Origin: Bathynomus jamesi
Lineage: Eukaryota > Arthropoda > Malacostraca > Isopoda > Cirolanidae
Assembly: GCA_023014485.1 (NCBI GenBank)
Contig: JAJOZX010012218.1
Span: 48,294-112,293, forward strand
Length of the DNA stretch: 64,000 nucleotides
Direction of reading: 5' to 3'
Under the pieces are notes generated by a model. The model was not told where the DNA came from. It was given only the letters and a program-made list of their open reading frames with translations, and did not search any database. Each line of letters begins with the position of its first letter. The first letter of the stretch is position 1. Below, in pieces: positions 23,564 through 37,019 of this stretch. The translations under genes were made by a program, and so were the position numbers.

Positions 23564-25288
23564 AACTAAAGCATATTATAGCCAAAAATTACTAATTCCA
23601 GTTAAATATTTTGAAAAAAATTCAACCGTATAGAACTTAATTTATAGTCCCATTTTCATTTTTAAATCTAAAAATAGGCTAAATGATGAGATTTGTAAGC
23701 TAAAATTTGCATAGTATTTACTGTTGGCATATATCATTTCAGGAATTTCATTCACTTTTATAATATTTTAGGGCTACATTAATAGATTCTCTAAAAATTG
23801 GATATTAAAACATAGAAAAAATCGACTTTTTCCATTAATTTTTTGCCTTACTATGATCGACATTTCAATGAAATTTTACGTCGATTTTTTAATTAATTTG
23901 GCATTATATAGTTGAAAACAGTAAGATAAAGCAGTTTTTATCAACAGTTTCTTATTCGAATGAAAAATATTGAAAAGATAAGTTCATGTTTTTATCATAA
24001 AGGAAAATGACACACAAAAAGTGCTCAAAACACGGAGAAAACACATTTTGGTAAAATATTTTAGTTTCAATATGAACGAATTTTAGTAATTTTTTTGAAG
24101 AGTTTTGTCTAGTTTTAACAATATATTGTTCAAAACCATAAAGTAAAGCATATTACGGCCAAAAAGTAGTATTCAGTTAAATATTTTTTAAAAAATTCAA
24201 CATATAGATTCGAATTTATGGTCCCTTTTTCATTTTTAATGTAAAAATAGGCTAAATGATGCGATTTTGAAAGCTAAAATTTGCATAGTATTTAATTTTG
24301 GTATATATCATTTCATGAAATCCATTCACTTTTACAATATTTTAGGGCTACATTAAAGATTGTCAAAATTGAATCTTAAAATATGCAAAAAATCGACTTT
24401 TTCCATTAATTTTTTACCTTACTATGATCGACATTTCAATGATATTTTTACGTCGATTTTTGAATTACTTTGGCATTATATAGTGAAAACAGTAAGATAA
24501 AAGCAGTTTTTTATCAACAGTTTCTTATTGGAATGAAAAATATTGAAAAAGATACGTTCATGTTTATCATAAGAAAAATGCACAAAAAGTGCTCAAAACA
24601 CGGAGAAAATCACTTTTTGGTACAAAATTTTCATTTCATTAGAATCGAATTTTAGTGAAATGTTTGGACGATTTTGGTCTAGTTTTCGATATATATTGTA
24701 AAAACCATAAACTAAAGCATATTATAGCAAAAATTACTAATTCCAGTTAAAATATTTGAAAAAAATTCAACCGTATAGAACTTAATTTATAGTCCCATTT
24801 TCATTTTTAAATCTAAAAATAGGCTAAATGATGCGATTTGTAAGCTAAAATTTGCATAGTATTTACTGTTGCATATATCATTTTATGAATTTCATTCACT
24901 TTTACAATATTTTAGGGCTACATTAAAGATTGTCTAAAAATTGGATCTTAAAACATGGAAAAAATCGACTTTTTCCATTAATTTTTTGCCTTACTATGAT
25001 CGACATTTCAATGAAACTTTACGTCGATTTTTGAATTCTTTGGCATTATATAGTTGAAAACAGTAAGATAAAGCAGTTTTTTATCAACAGTTTCTTATTC
25101 GAAGAAAAATATTGAAAAAAGATAAGTTCAGTTTTATCATAAGGAAAATGCACAAAAAGTGCTCAAAACACGGAGAAAATCACTTTTTGGTACAAAATTT
25201 TCATTTCATTAGAATCGAATTTTAGTGAAATATTTGGACAGTTTTGGTCTAGTTTTCGATATATATTGTACAAAACCATAAACTAAAG
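23564..25288 (+). repeat. Satellite block 8: 3-mer A-B-C with dense indels
   Basis: Monomers start at 23564 (A), 24141 (B) and 24710 (C). Around 23980-24370 there are many small indels not seen in other blocks, such as ATGACACACAAAAAG near 24008 and GTAGTATTCAGTT near 24167. Confidence 0.88.
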
Positions 25289-26068
25289 CAGTGTTTCCCA
25301 ACCGGGGGCCATATGGCCCCCTGGGGGCCATGGCACATTTGAAGGGGGCCACAGGAAAATGTTAATATTTAGAGGGGCCACAGACTCCATGAAGGGGGCC
25401 ACAGGACTCAACCTATTGAAGCCTAAATTATAGTTAGGCCAATAGATAATTTTAATTTATGTAGTTGAATTACATTTAAAAAATTATTAATACATATATT
25501 TTCCTTTTTTTTAGATATTTTATAATAGAATTTGAATTTATCTGTAAACAAATATTTTGCATCTTACAAGCTTATTGTGCGGCGCACTCCATTGTGCGCT
25601 TGATCGTTATGCGCCTGGCAGCGTTGTTGACTTGATAAAAATACTTCAGGTTGAAATCCTTACAGTCTGTTTACCACGTGGATCGTCGCTGTAGTGTGTA
25701 AGTAGCTCTTATTTGTTTACCCTAATATTGCGAAGTTGTAGTAATTTTACTAGTTTTTTTAATTTATAATAGATTGCTATATGTACAGTATTTCTTTTGA
25801 TTATATTTTTTTATAATTAATACATAATATAAGTAAATAACTGCAAATTTTTGTTAGCCACTGTTTAGTTTTTGTTATGTTTATAGTCCTATGTGACAAA
25901 TAATATTGTACCTGAATACAAATAGTTGTTTTAATATCCTTTATATATTTGTTTTTGTAAAATAGAGTTAATCTGCATATTACCAACTGAAAATAATGCT
26001 TATAGGGGCCACAGGAAAAAATAAGGTTCCTAAGGGGGCCATAAGCCAAAACCGGTTGGGAACCACTG
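25289..26068 (+). mobile_element. hAT-type non-autonomous element, copy 8
   Basis: This 780-bp copy has intact ends. The TA run before TTTGTTTTTG is one step shorter (TTTATATATTTG), a variant shared with copy 11. Confidence 0.93.
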
Positions 26069-29000
26069 AACTAAAGCATATTATAGCCAAAAATTACTAA
26101 TTCCAGTTAAATATTTTGAAAAAAATTCAACCGTATAGAACTTAATTTATAGTCCCATTTTCATTTTTAAATCTAAAAATAGGCTAAATGATGAGATTTG
26201 TAAGCTAAAATTTGCATAGTATTTACTGTTGGCATATATCATTTCAGGAATTTCATTCACTTTTATAATATTTTAGGGCTACATTATAGATTCTCTAAAA
26301 ATTGGATATTAAAACATAGAAAAAATCGACTTTTTCCATTAATTTTTTGCCTTACTATGATCGACATTTCAATGAAATTTTACGTCGATTTTTTAATTAA
26401 TTTGGCATTATATAGTTGAAAACAGTAAGATAAAGCAGTTTTTTATCACAGTTTCTTATTCGAATGAAAAATATTGAAAAAGATAAGTTCATGTTTTATC
26501 ATAAGGAAAATGCACAAAAAGTGCTCAAAACAGGAAGAAAAACACATTTTGGTAAAATATTTTAGTTTCAATATGAACGAATTTTAGTGAATTTTTTTGA
26601 AGAGTTTTGTCTAGTTTTAACAATATATTGTTCAAAACCATAAAGTAAAGCATATTACGGCCAAAAAGTAGTAATTCCAGTTAAATATTTTTAAAAAATT
26701 CAACCATATAGATTCGAATTTATGGTCCCTTTTTCATTTCTTAATGTAAAAATAGGCTAAATGATGCGATTTTGAAGCTAAAATTTGCATAGTATTTAAT
26801 TTTGGTATATATCATTTCATGAAATCCATTCACTTTTACAATATTTTAGGGCTACATTAAAGATTGTCTAAAAATTGAATCTTAAAATATGCAAAAAATC
26901 GACTTTTTCCATTAATTTTTTACCTTACTATGATCGACATTTCAATGATATTTTACGTCGATTTTTGAATTACTTTGGCATTATATAGTTGAAAACAGTA
27001 AGATAAAGCAGTTTTTTATCAACAGTTTCTTATTGGAATGAAAATATTGAAAAAGATACGTTCATGTTTTATCATAAGAAAAATGCACAAAAAGTGCTCA
27101 AAACACGGAGAAAATCACTTTTTGGTACAAAATTTTCATTTCATTAGAATCGAATTTTAGTGAAATGTTTGGACGATTTTGGTCTAGTTTTCGATATATA
27201 TTGTACAAAACCATAAACTAAAGCATATTATAGCCAAAAATTACTAATTCCAGTTAAATATTTTGAAAAAAATTCAACCGTATAGAACTTAATTTATAGT
27301 CCCATTTTCATTTTTAAATCTAAAAATAGGCTAAATGATGCGATTTGTAAGCTAAAATTTGCATAGTATTTACTGTTGGCATATATCATTTTATGAATTT
27401 CATTCACTTTTACAATATTTTAGGGCTACATTAAAGATTGTCTAAAAATTGGATCTTAAAACATGGAAAAAATCGACTTTTTCCATTAATTTTTTGCCTT
27501 ACTATGATCGACATTTCAATGAAACTTTACGTCGATTTTTGAATTCTTTGGCATTATATAGTTGAAAACAGTAAGATAAAGCAGTTTTTTATCAACAGTT
27601 TCTTATTCGAATGAAAAATATTGAAAAAGATAAGTTCATGTTTTATCATAAGGAAAATGCACAAAAAGTGCTCAAAACACGGAGAAAAACACATTTTGGT
27701 AAAATATTTAGTTTCAATATGAACGAATTTTAGTGAATTTTTTTGAAGAGTTTTGTCTAGTTTTAACAATATATTGTTCAAAACCATAAAGTAAAGCATA
27801 TTACGGCCAAAAAGTAGTAATTCCAGTTAAATATTTTTAAAAAATTCAACCATATAGATTCGAATTTATGGTCCCTTTTTCATTTCTTAATGTAAAAATA
27901 GGCTAAATGATGCGATTTTGAAGCTAAAATTTGCATAGTATTTAATTTTGGTATATATCATTTCATGAAATCCATTCACTTTTACAATATTTTAGGGCTA
28001 CATTAAAGATTGTCTAAAAATTGAATCTTAAAATATGCAAAAAATCGACTTTTTCCATTAATTTTTTACCTTACTATGATCGACATTTCAATGATATTTT
28101 ACGTCGATTTTTGAATTACTTTGGCATTATATAGTTGAAAACAGTAAGATAAAGCAGTTTTTTATCAACAGTTTCTTATTGGAATGAAAAATATTGAAAA
28201 AGATACGTTCATGTTTTATCATAAGAAAAATGCACAAAAAGTGCTCAAAACACGGAGAAAATCACTTTTTGGTACAAAATTTTCATTTCATTAGAATCGA
28301 ATTTTAGTGAAATGTTTGGACGATTTTGGTCTAGTTTTCGATATATATTGTACAAAACCATAAACTAAAGCATATTATAGCCAAAAATTACTAATTCCAG
28401 TTAAATATTTTGAAAAAAATTCAACCGTATAGAACTTAATTTATAGTCCCATTTTCATTTTTAAATCTAAAAATAGGCTAAATGATGAGATTTGTAAGCT
28501 AAAATTTGCATAGTATTTACTGTTGGCATATATCATTTATGAATTTCATTCACTTTTACAATATTTTAGGGCTACATTAAAGATTGTCTAAAAATTGGAT
28601 CTTAAAACATGGAAAAAATCGACTTTTTCCATTAATTTTTTGCCTTACTATGATCGACATTTCAATGAAACTTTACGTCGATTTTTGAATTCTTTGGCAT
28701 TATATAGTTGAAAACAGTAAGATAAAGCAGTTTTTTATCAACAGTTTCTTATTCGAATGAAAAATATTGAAAAAGATAAGTTCATGTTTTATCATAAGGA
28801 AAATGCACAAAAAGTGCTCAAAACACGGAGAAAAACACATTTTGGTAAAATATTTTAGTTTCAATATGAACGAATTTTAGTGAATTTTTTTGAAGAGTTT
28901 TGTCTAGTTTTAACAATATATTGTTCAAAACCATAAAGTAAAGCATATTACGGCCAAAAAGTAGTAATTCCAGTTAAATATTTTTAAAAAATTCAACCAT

Positions 29001-30089
29001 ATAGATTCGAATTTATGGTCCCTTTTTCATTTCTTAATGTAAAAATAGGCTAAATGATGCGATTTTGAAGCTAAAATTTGCATAGTATTTAATTTTGGTA
29101 TATATCATTTCATGAAATCCATTCACTTTTACAATATTTTAGGGCTACATTAAAGATTGTCTAAAAATTGAATCTTAAAATATGCAAAAAATCGACTTTT
29201 TCCATTAATTTTTTACCTTACTATGATCGACATTTCAATGATATTTTACGTCGATTTTTGAATTACTTTGGCATTATATAGTTGAAAACAGTAAGATAAA
29301 GCAGTTTTTTATCAACAGTTTCTTATTGGAATGAAAAATATTGAAAAAGATACGTTCATGTTTTATCATAAGAAAAATGCACAAAAAGTGCTCAAAACAC
29401 GGAGAAAATCACTTTTTGGTACAAAATTTTCATTTCATTAGAATCGAATTTTAGTGAAATGTTTGGACGATTTTGGTCTAGTTTTCGATATATATTGTAC
29501 AAAACCATAAACTAAAGCATATTATAGCCAAATTACTAATTCCAGTTAAATATTTTGAAAAAAATTCAACCGTATAGAACTTAATTTATAGTCCCATTTT
29601 CATTTTTAAATCTAAAAATAGGCTAAATGATGAGATTTGTAAGCTAAAATTTGCATAGTATTTACTGTTGGCATATATCATTTTATGAATTTCATTCACT
29701 TTTACAATATTTTAGGGCTACATTAAAGATTGTCTAAAAATTGGATCTTAAAACATGGAAAAAATCGACTTTTTCCATTAATTTTTTGCCTTACTATGAT
29801 CGACATTTCAATGAAACTTTACGTCGATTTTTGAATTCTTTGGCATTATATAGTTGAAAACAGTAAGATAAAGCAGTTTTTTATCAACAGTTTCTTATTC
29901 GAATGAAAAATATTGAAAAAGATAAGTTCATGTTTTATCATAAGGAAAATGCACAAAAAGTGCTCAAAACACGGAGAAAATCACTTTTTGGTACAAAATT
30001 TTCATTTCATTAGAATCGAATTTTAGTGAAATATTTGGACAGTTTTGGTCTAGTTTTCGATATATATTGTACAAAACCATAAACTAAAG
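26069..30089 (+). repeat. Satellite block 9: 7-mer A-B-Cx-B-Cx-B-C
   Basis: Monomers start at 26069 (A), 26643 (B), 27216 (Cx), 27789 (B), 28363 (Cx), 28936 (B) and 29510 (C). This is the cleanest 7-mer. The second Cx and the final C carry GAGATTTGTAAGC. The A monomer has CAGGAAGAAAAACAC, shared with block 12. Confidence 0.9.
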
Positions 30090-30873
30090 CAGTGTTTCCC
30101 AACCGGGGGCCATATGGCCCCCTTGGGGGCCATGGCACATTTGAAGGGGGCCACAGGAAAATGTTAATATTTAGAGGGGCCACAGACTCCATGAAGGGGG
30201 CCACAGGACTCAACCTATTGAAGCCTAAATTATAGTTAGGCCAATAGATAATTTTAATTTATGTAGTTGAATTACATTTAAAAAAATTATTAATACATAT
30301 ATTTTCCTTTTTTTTAGATATTTTATAATAGAATTTGAATTTATCTGTAAACAAATATTTTGCATCTTACAAGCTTATTGTGCGGCGCACTCCATTGTGC
30401 GCTTGATCGTTATGCGCCTGGCAGCGTTGTTGACTTGATAAAAATACTTCAGGTTGAAATCCTTACAGTCTGTTTACCACGTGGATCGTCGCTGTAGTGT
30501 GTAAGTAGCTCTTATTTGTTTACCCTAATATTGCGAAGTTGTAGTAATTTTACTAGTTTTTTTAATTTATAATAGATTGCTATATGTACAGTATTTCTTT
30601 TGATTATATTTTTTTATAATTAATACATAATATAAGTAAATAACTGCAAATTTTTGTTAGCCACTGTTTAGTTTTTGTTATGTTTATAGTCCTATGTGAC
30701 AAATAATATTGTACCTGAATACAAATAGTTGTTTTAATATCCTTTATATATATTTGTTTTTGTAAAATAGAGTTAATCTGCATATTACCAACTGAAAATA
30801 ATGCTTATAGGGGCCACAGGAAAAAATAAGGTTCCTAAGGGGGCCATAAGCCAAAACCGGTTGGGAACCACTG
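30090..30873 (+). mobile_element. hAT-type non-autonomous element, copy 9
   Basis: This 784-bp copy is among the longest and least damaged, with intact ends, palindrome and target duplications. Confidence 0.93.
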
Positions 30874-33154
30874 AACTAAAGCATATTATAGCCAAAAATT
30901 ACTAATTCCAGTTAAATATTTTGAAAAAAATTCAACCGTATAGAACTTAATTTATAGTCCCATTTTCATTTTTAAATCTAAAAATAGGCTAAATGATGAG
31001 ATTTGTAAGCTAAAATTTGCATAGTATTTACTGTTGGCATATATCATTTCAGGAATTTCATTCACTTTTATAATATTTTAGGGCTACATTATAGATTCTC
31101 TAAAAATTGGATATTAAAACATAGAAAAAATCGACTTTTTCCATTAATTTTTTGCCTTACTATGATCGACATTTCAATGAAATTTTACGTCGATTTTTTA
31201 ATTAATTTGGCATTATATAGTTGAAAACAGTAAGATAAAGCAGTTTTTTATCACAGTTTCTTATTCGAATGAAAAATATTGAAAAAGATAAGTTCATGTT
31301 TTATCATAAGGAAAATGCACAAAAAGTGCTCAAAACACGGAGAAAAACACATTTTGGTAAAATATTTTAGTTTCAATATGAACGAATTTTAGTGAATTTT
31401 TTGAAGAGTTTTGTCTAGTTTTAACAATATATTGTTCAAAACCATAAAGTAAAGCATATTACGGCCAAAAAGTAGTAATTCCAGTTAAATATTTTTAAAA
31501 AATTCAACCATATAGATTCGAATTTATGGTCCCTTTTTCATTTCTTAATGTAAAAATAGGCTAAATGATGCGATTTTGAAGCTAAAATTTGCATAGTATT
31601 TAATTTTGGTATATATCATTTCATGAAATCCATTCACTTTTACAATATTTTAGGGCTACATTAAAGATTGTCTAAAAATTGAATCTTAAAATATGCAAAA
31701 AATCGACTTTTTCCATTAATTTTTTACCTTACTATGATCGACATTTCAATGATATTTTACGTCGATTTTTGAATTACTTTGGCATTATATAGTTGAAAAC
31801 AGTAAGATAAAGCAGTTTTTTATCAACAGTTTCTTATTGGAATGAAAAATATTGAAAAAGATACGTTCATGTTTTATCATAAGAAAAATGCACAAAAAGT
31901 GCTCAAAACACGGAGAAAATCACTTTTTGGTACAAAATTTTCATTTCATTAGAATCGAATTTTAGTGAAATGTTTGGACGATTTTGGTCTAGTTTTCGAT
32001 ATATATTGTACAAAACCATAAACTAAAGCATATTATAGCCAAAAATTACTAATTCCAGTTAAATATTTTGAAAAAAATTCAACCGTATAGAACTTAATTT
32101 ATAGTCCCATTTTCATTTTTAAATCTAAAAATAGGCTAAATGATGCGATTTGTAAGCTAAAATTTGCATAGTATTTACTGTTGGCATATATCATTTTATG
32201 AATTTCATTCACTTTTACAATATTTTAGGGCTACATTAAAGATTGTCTAAAAATTGGATCTTAAAACATGGAAAAAATCGACTTTTTCCATTAATTTTTT
32301 GCCTTACTATGATCGACATTTCAATGAAACTTTACGTCGATTTTTGAATTCTTTGGCATTATATAGTTGAAAACAGTAAGATAAAGCAGTTTTTTATCAA
32401 CAGTTTCTTATTCGAATGAAAAATATTGAAAAAGATAAGTTCATGTTTTATCATAAGGAAAATGCACAAAAAGTGCTCAAAACACGGAGAAAATCACTTT
32501 TTGGTACAAAATTTTCATTTCATTAGAATCGAATTTTAGTGAAATTTTGGAAGATTTTGGTCTAGTTTTCGAATATATTGTACAAAACCATAAATAAAGC
32601 ATATTACGCCAAAAATAGTACTTCCAGTTAAATATTTTTAAAAAATTCAACCATATAGATTAATTTATGTCCCTTTTCATTTTAATCTAAAAATAGGCTA
32701 AATGATGCGATTTTAAGCTAAAATTTGCATAGTATTTACTTTGGTATATCATTTTATGAATTTCATTCACTTTTACAATATTTTAGGGCTACATTAAAGA
32801 TTGTCTAAAAATTGATCTTAATATGCAAAAAATCGACTTTTTCCATTAATTTTTTCCTTACTATGATCGACATTTCAATGAATTTACGTCGATTTTTGAA
32901 TTCTTTGGCATTATATAGTTGAAAACAGTAAGATAAAGCAGTTTTTTATCAACAGTTTCTTATTCGAATGAAAAATATTGAAAAAGATAAGTTCATGTTT
33001 TATCATAAGGAAAATGCACAAAAAGTGCTCAAAACACGGAGAAAATCACTTTTTGGTACAAAATTTTCATTTCATTAGAATCGAATTTTAGTGAAATATT
33101 TGGACAGTTTTGGTCTAGTTTTCGATATATATTGTACAAAACCATAAACTAAAG
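30874..33154 (+). repeat. Satellite block 10: 4-mer A-B-C-(B/C hybrid)
   Basis: Monomers start at 30874 (A), 31447 (B), 32021 (C) and 32593 (hybrid). The last monomer is unusually short and mixes B and C marks, with bases missing where the two types differ. This 4-mer differs in layout from blocks 3, 5 and 11, where the hybrid is the first monomer. Confidence 0.85.
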
Positions 33155-33937
33155 CAGTGTTTCCCAACCGGGGGCCATATGGCCCCCTTGGGGGCCATGG
33201 CACATTTGAAGGGGGCCACAGGAAAATGTTAATATTTAGAGGGGCCACAGACTCCATGAAGGGGGCCACAGGACTCAACCTATTGAAGCCTAAATTATAG
33301 TTAGGCCAATAGATAATTTTAATTTATGTAGTTGAATTACATTTAAAAAAATTATTAATACATATATTTTCCTTTTTTTTAGATATTTTATAATAGAATT
33401 TGAATTTATCTGTAAACAAATATTTTGCATCTTACAAGCTTATTGTGCGGCGCACTCCATTGTGCGCTTGATCGTTATGCGCCTGGCAGCGTTGTTGACT
33501 TGATAAAAATACTTCAGGTTGAAATCCTTACAGTCTGTTTACCACGTGGATCGTCGCTGTAGTGTGTAAGTAGCTCTTATTTGTTTACCCTAATATTGCG
33601 AAGTTGTAGTAATTTTACTAGTTTTTTTAATTTATAATAGATTGCTATATGTACAGTATTTCTTTTGATTATATTTTTTTATAATTAATACATAATATAA
33701 GTAAATAACTGCAAATTTTTGTTAGCCACTGTTTAGTTTTTGTTATGTTTATAGTCCTATGTGACAAATAATATTGTACCTGAATACAAATAGTTGTTTT
33801 AATATCCTTTATATATATTTGTTTTTGTAAAATAGAGTTAATCTGCATATTACCAACTGAAAATAATGCTTATAGGGGCCACAGGAAAAAATAAGGTTCC
33901 TAAGGGGCCATAAGCCAAAACCGGTTGGGAACCACTG
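33155..33937 (+). mobile_element. hAT-type non-autonomous element, copy 10
   Basis: This 783-bp copy has intact ends and palindrome. It differs from copy 9 mainly by one missing G in the right-hand AAGGGGCC block near 33903. Confidence 0.93.
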
Positions 33938-36239
33938 AACTAAAGCATATTATAGCCAAAAATTACTAATTCCAGTTAAATATTTTGAAAAAATTCAACC
34001 GTATAGAACTTAATTTATAGTCCCATTTTCATTTTTAAATCTAAAAATAGGCTAAATGATGAGATTTGTAAGCTAAAATTTGCATAGTATTTACTGTTGG
34101 CATATATCATTTCAGGAATTTCATTCACTTTTATAATATTTTAGGGCTACATTATAGATTCTCTAAAAATTGGATATTAAAACATAGAAAAAATCGACTT
34201 TTTCCATTAATTTTTTGCCTTACTATGATCGACATTTCAATGAAATTTTACGTCGATTTTTTAATTAATTTGGCATTATATAGTTGAAAACAGTAAGATA
34301 AAGCAGTTTTTTATCTACAGTTTCTTATTCGAATGAAAAATATTGAAAAAGATAAGTTCATGTTTTATCATAAGGAAAATGCACAAAAAGTGCTCAAAAC
34401 ACGGAGAAAATCACTTTTTGGTACAAAATTTTCATTTCATTAGAATCGAATTTTAGTGAAATGTTTGGACGATTTTGGTCTAGTTTTCGATATATATTGT
34501 ACAAAACCATAAACTAAAGCATATTATAGCCAAAAATTACTAATTCCAGTTAAATATTTTGAAAAAAATTCAACCGTATAGAACTTAATTTATAGTCCCA
34601 TTTTCATTTTTAAATCTAAAAATAGGCTAAATGATGCGATTTGTAAGCTAAAATTTGCATAGTATTTACTGTTGGCATATATCATTTTATGAATTTCATT
34701 CACTTTTACAATATTTTAGGGCTACATTAAAGATTGTCTAAAAATTGGATCTTAAAACATGGAAAAAATCGACTTTTTCCATTAATTTTTTGCCTTACTA
34801 TGATCGACATTTCAATGAAACTTTACGTCGATTTTTGAATTCTTTGGCATTATATAGTTGAAAACAGTAAGATAAAGCAGTTTTTTATCAACAGTTTCTT
34901 ATTCGAATGAAAAATATTGAAAAAGATAAGTTCATGTTTTATCATAAGGAAAATGCACAAAAAGTGCTCAAAACACGGAGAAAAACACATTTTGGTAAAA
35001 TATTTTAGTTTCAATATGAACGAATTTTAGTGAATTTTTTGAAGAGTTTTGTCTAGTTTTAACATATATTGTTCAAAACCATAAAGTAAAGCATATTACG
35101 GCCAAAAAGTAGTAATTCCAGTTAAATATTTTTAAAAAATTCAACCATATAGATTCGAATTTATGGTCCCTTTTTCATTTCTTAATGTAAAAATAGGCTA
35201 AATGATGCGATTTTGAAGCTAAAATTTGCATAGTATTTAATTTTGGTATATATCATTTCATGAAATCCATTCACTTTTACAATATTTTAGGGCTACATTA
35301 AAGATTGTCTAAAAATTGAATCTTAAAATATGCAAAAAATCGACTTTTTCCATTAATTTTTTACCTTACTATGATCGACATTTCAATGATATTTTACGTC
35401 GATTTTTGAATTACTTTGGCATTATATAGTTGAAAACAGTAAGATAAAGCAGTTTTTTATCAACAGTTTCTTATTGGAATGAAAAATATTGAAAAAGATA
35501 CGTTCATGTTTTATCATAAGAAAAATGCACAAAAAGTGCTCAAAACACGGAGAAAATCACTTTTTGGTACAAAATTTTCATTTCATTAGAATCGAATTTT
35601 AGTGAAATGTTTGGACGATTTTGGTCTAGTTTTCGATATATATTGTACAAAACCATAAACTAAAGCATATTATAGCCAAATATTACTAATTCCAGTTAAA
35701 TATTTTGAAAAAAATTCAACCGTATAGAACTTAATTTATAGTCCCATTTTCATTTTTAAATCTAAAAATAGGCTAAATGATGAGATTTCTAAGCTAAAAT
35801 TTGCATAGTATTTACTGTTGGCATATATCATTTTATGAATTTCATTCACTTTTACAATATTTTAGGGCTACATTAAAGATTGTCTAAAAATTGGATCTTA
35901 AAACATGGAAAAAATCGACTTTTTCCATTAATTTTTTGCCTTACTATGATCGACATTTCAATGAAACTTTACGTCGATTTTTGAATTCTTTGGCATTATA
36001 TAGTTGAAAACAGTAAGATAAAGCAGTTTTTTATCAACAGTTTCTTATTCGAATGAAAAATATTGAAAAAGATAAGTTCATGTTTTATCATAAGGAAAAT
36101 GCACAAAAAGTGCTCAAAACACGGAGAAAATCACTTTTTGGTACAAAATTTTCATTTCATTAGAATCGAATTTTAGTGAAATATTTGGACAGTTTTGGTC
36201 TAGTTTTCGATATATATTGTACAAAACCATAAACTAAAG
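33938..36239 (+). repeat. Satellite block 11: 4-mer A/B-Cx-B-C
   Basis: Monomers start at 33938 (A 5' part with a clean B-type y end), 34512 (Cx), 35084 (B) and 35658 (C with CCAAATATTAC and GAGATTTCTAAGC). Unlike blocks 3 and 5, the A/B junction here is clean, so this is a believable recombinant. Confidence 0.9.
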
Positions 36240-37019
36240 CAGTGTTTCCCAACCGGGGCCATATGGCCCCCTTGGGGGCCATGGCACATTTGAAGGGGGC
36301 CACAGGAAAATGTTAATATTTAGAGGGGCCACAGACTCCATGAAGGGGGCCACAGGACTCAACCTATTGAAGCCTAAATTATAGTTAGGCCAATAGATAA
36401 TTTTAATTTATGTAGTTGAATTACATTTAAAAAAATTATTAATACATATATTTTCCTTTTTTTTAGATATTTTATAATAGAATTTGAATTTATCTGTAAA
36501 CAAATATTTTGCATCTTACAAGCTTATTGTGCGGCGCACTCCATTGTGCGCTTGATCGTTATGCGCCTGGCAGCGTTGTTGACTTGATAAAAATACTTCA
36601 GGTTGAAATCCTTACAGTCTGTTTACCACGTGGATCGTCGCTGTAGTGTGTAAGTAGCTCTTATTTGTTTACCCTAATATTGCGAAGTTGTAGTAATTTT
36701 ACTAGTTTTTTTAATTATAATAGATTGCTATATGTACAGTATTTCTTTTGATTATATTTTTTTATAATTAATACATAATATAAGTAAATAACTGCAAATT
36801 TTTGTTAGCCACTGTTTATTTTTTGTTATGTTTATAGTCCTATGTGACAAATAATATTGTACCTGAATACAAATAGTTGTTTTAATATCCTTTATATATT
36901 TGTTTTTGTAAAATAGAGTTAATCTGCATATTACCAACTGAAAATAATGCTTATAGGGGCCACAGGAAAAAATAAGGTTCCTAAGGGGGCCATAAGCCAA
37001 AACCGGTTGGGAACCACTG
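36240..37019 (+). mobile_element. hAT-type non-autonomous element, copy 11
   Basis: This 780-bp copy has intact ends. It has the short first G run of copies 5-7 and the short TA run of copy 8. TTTAATTATAATAG near 36711 is private. Confidence 0.93.
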
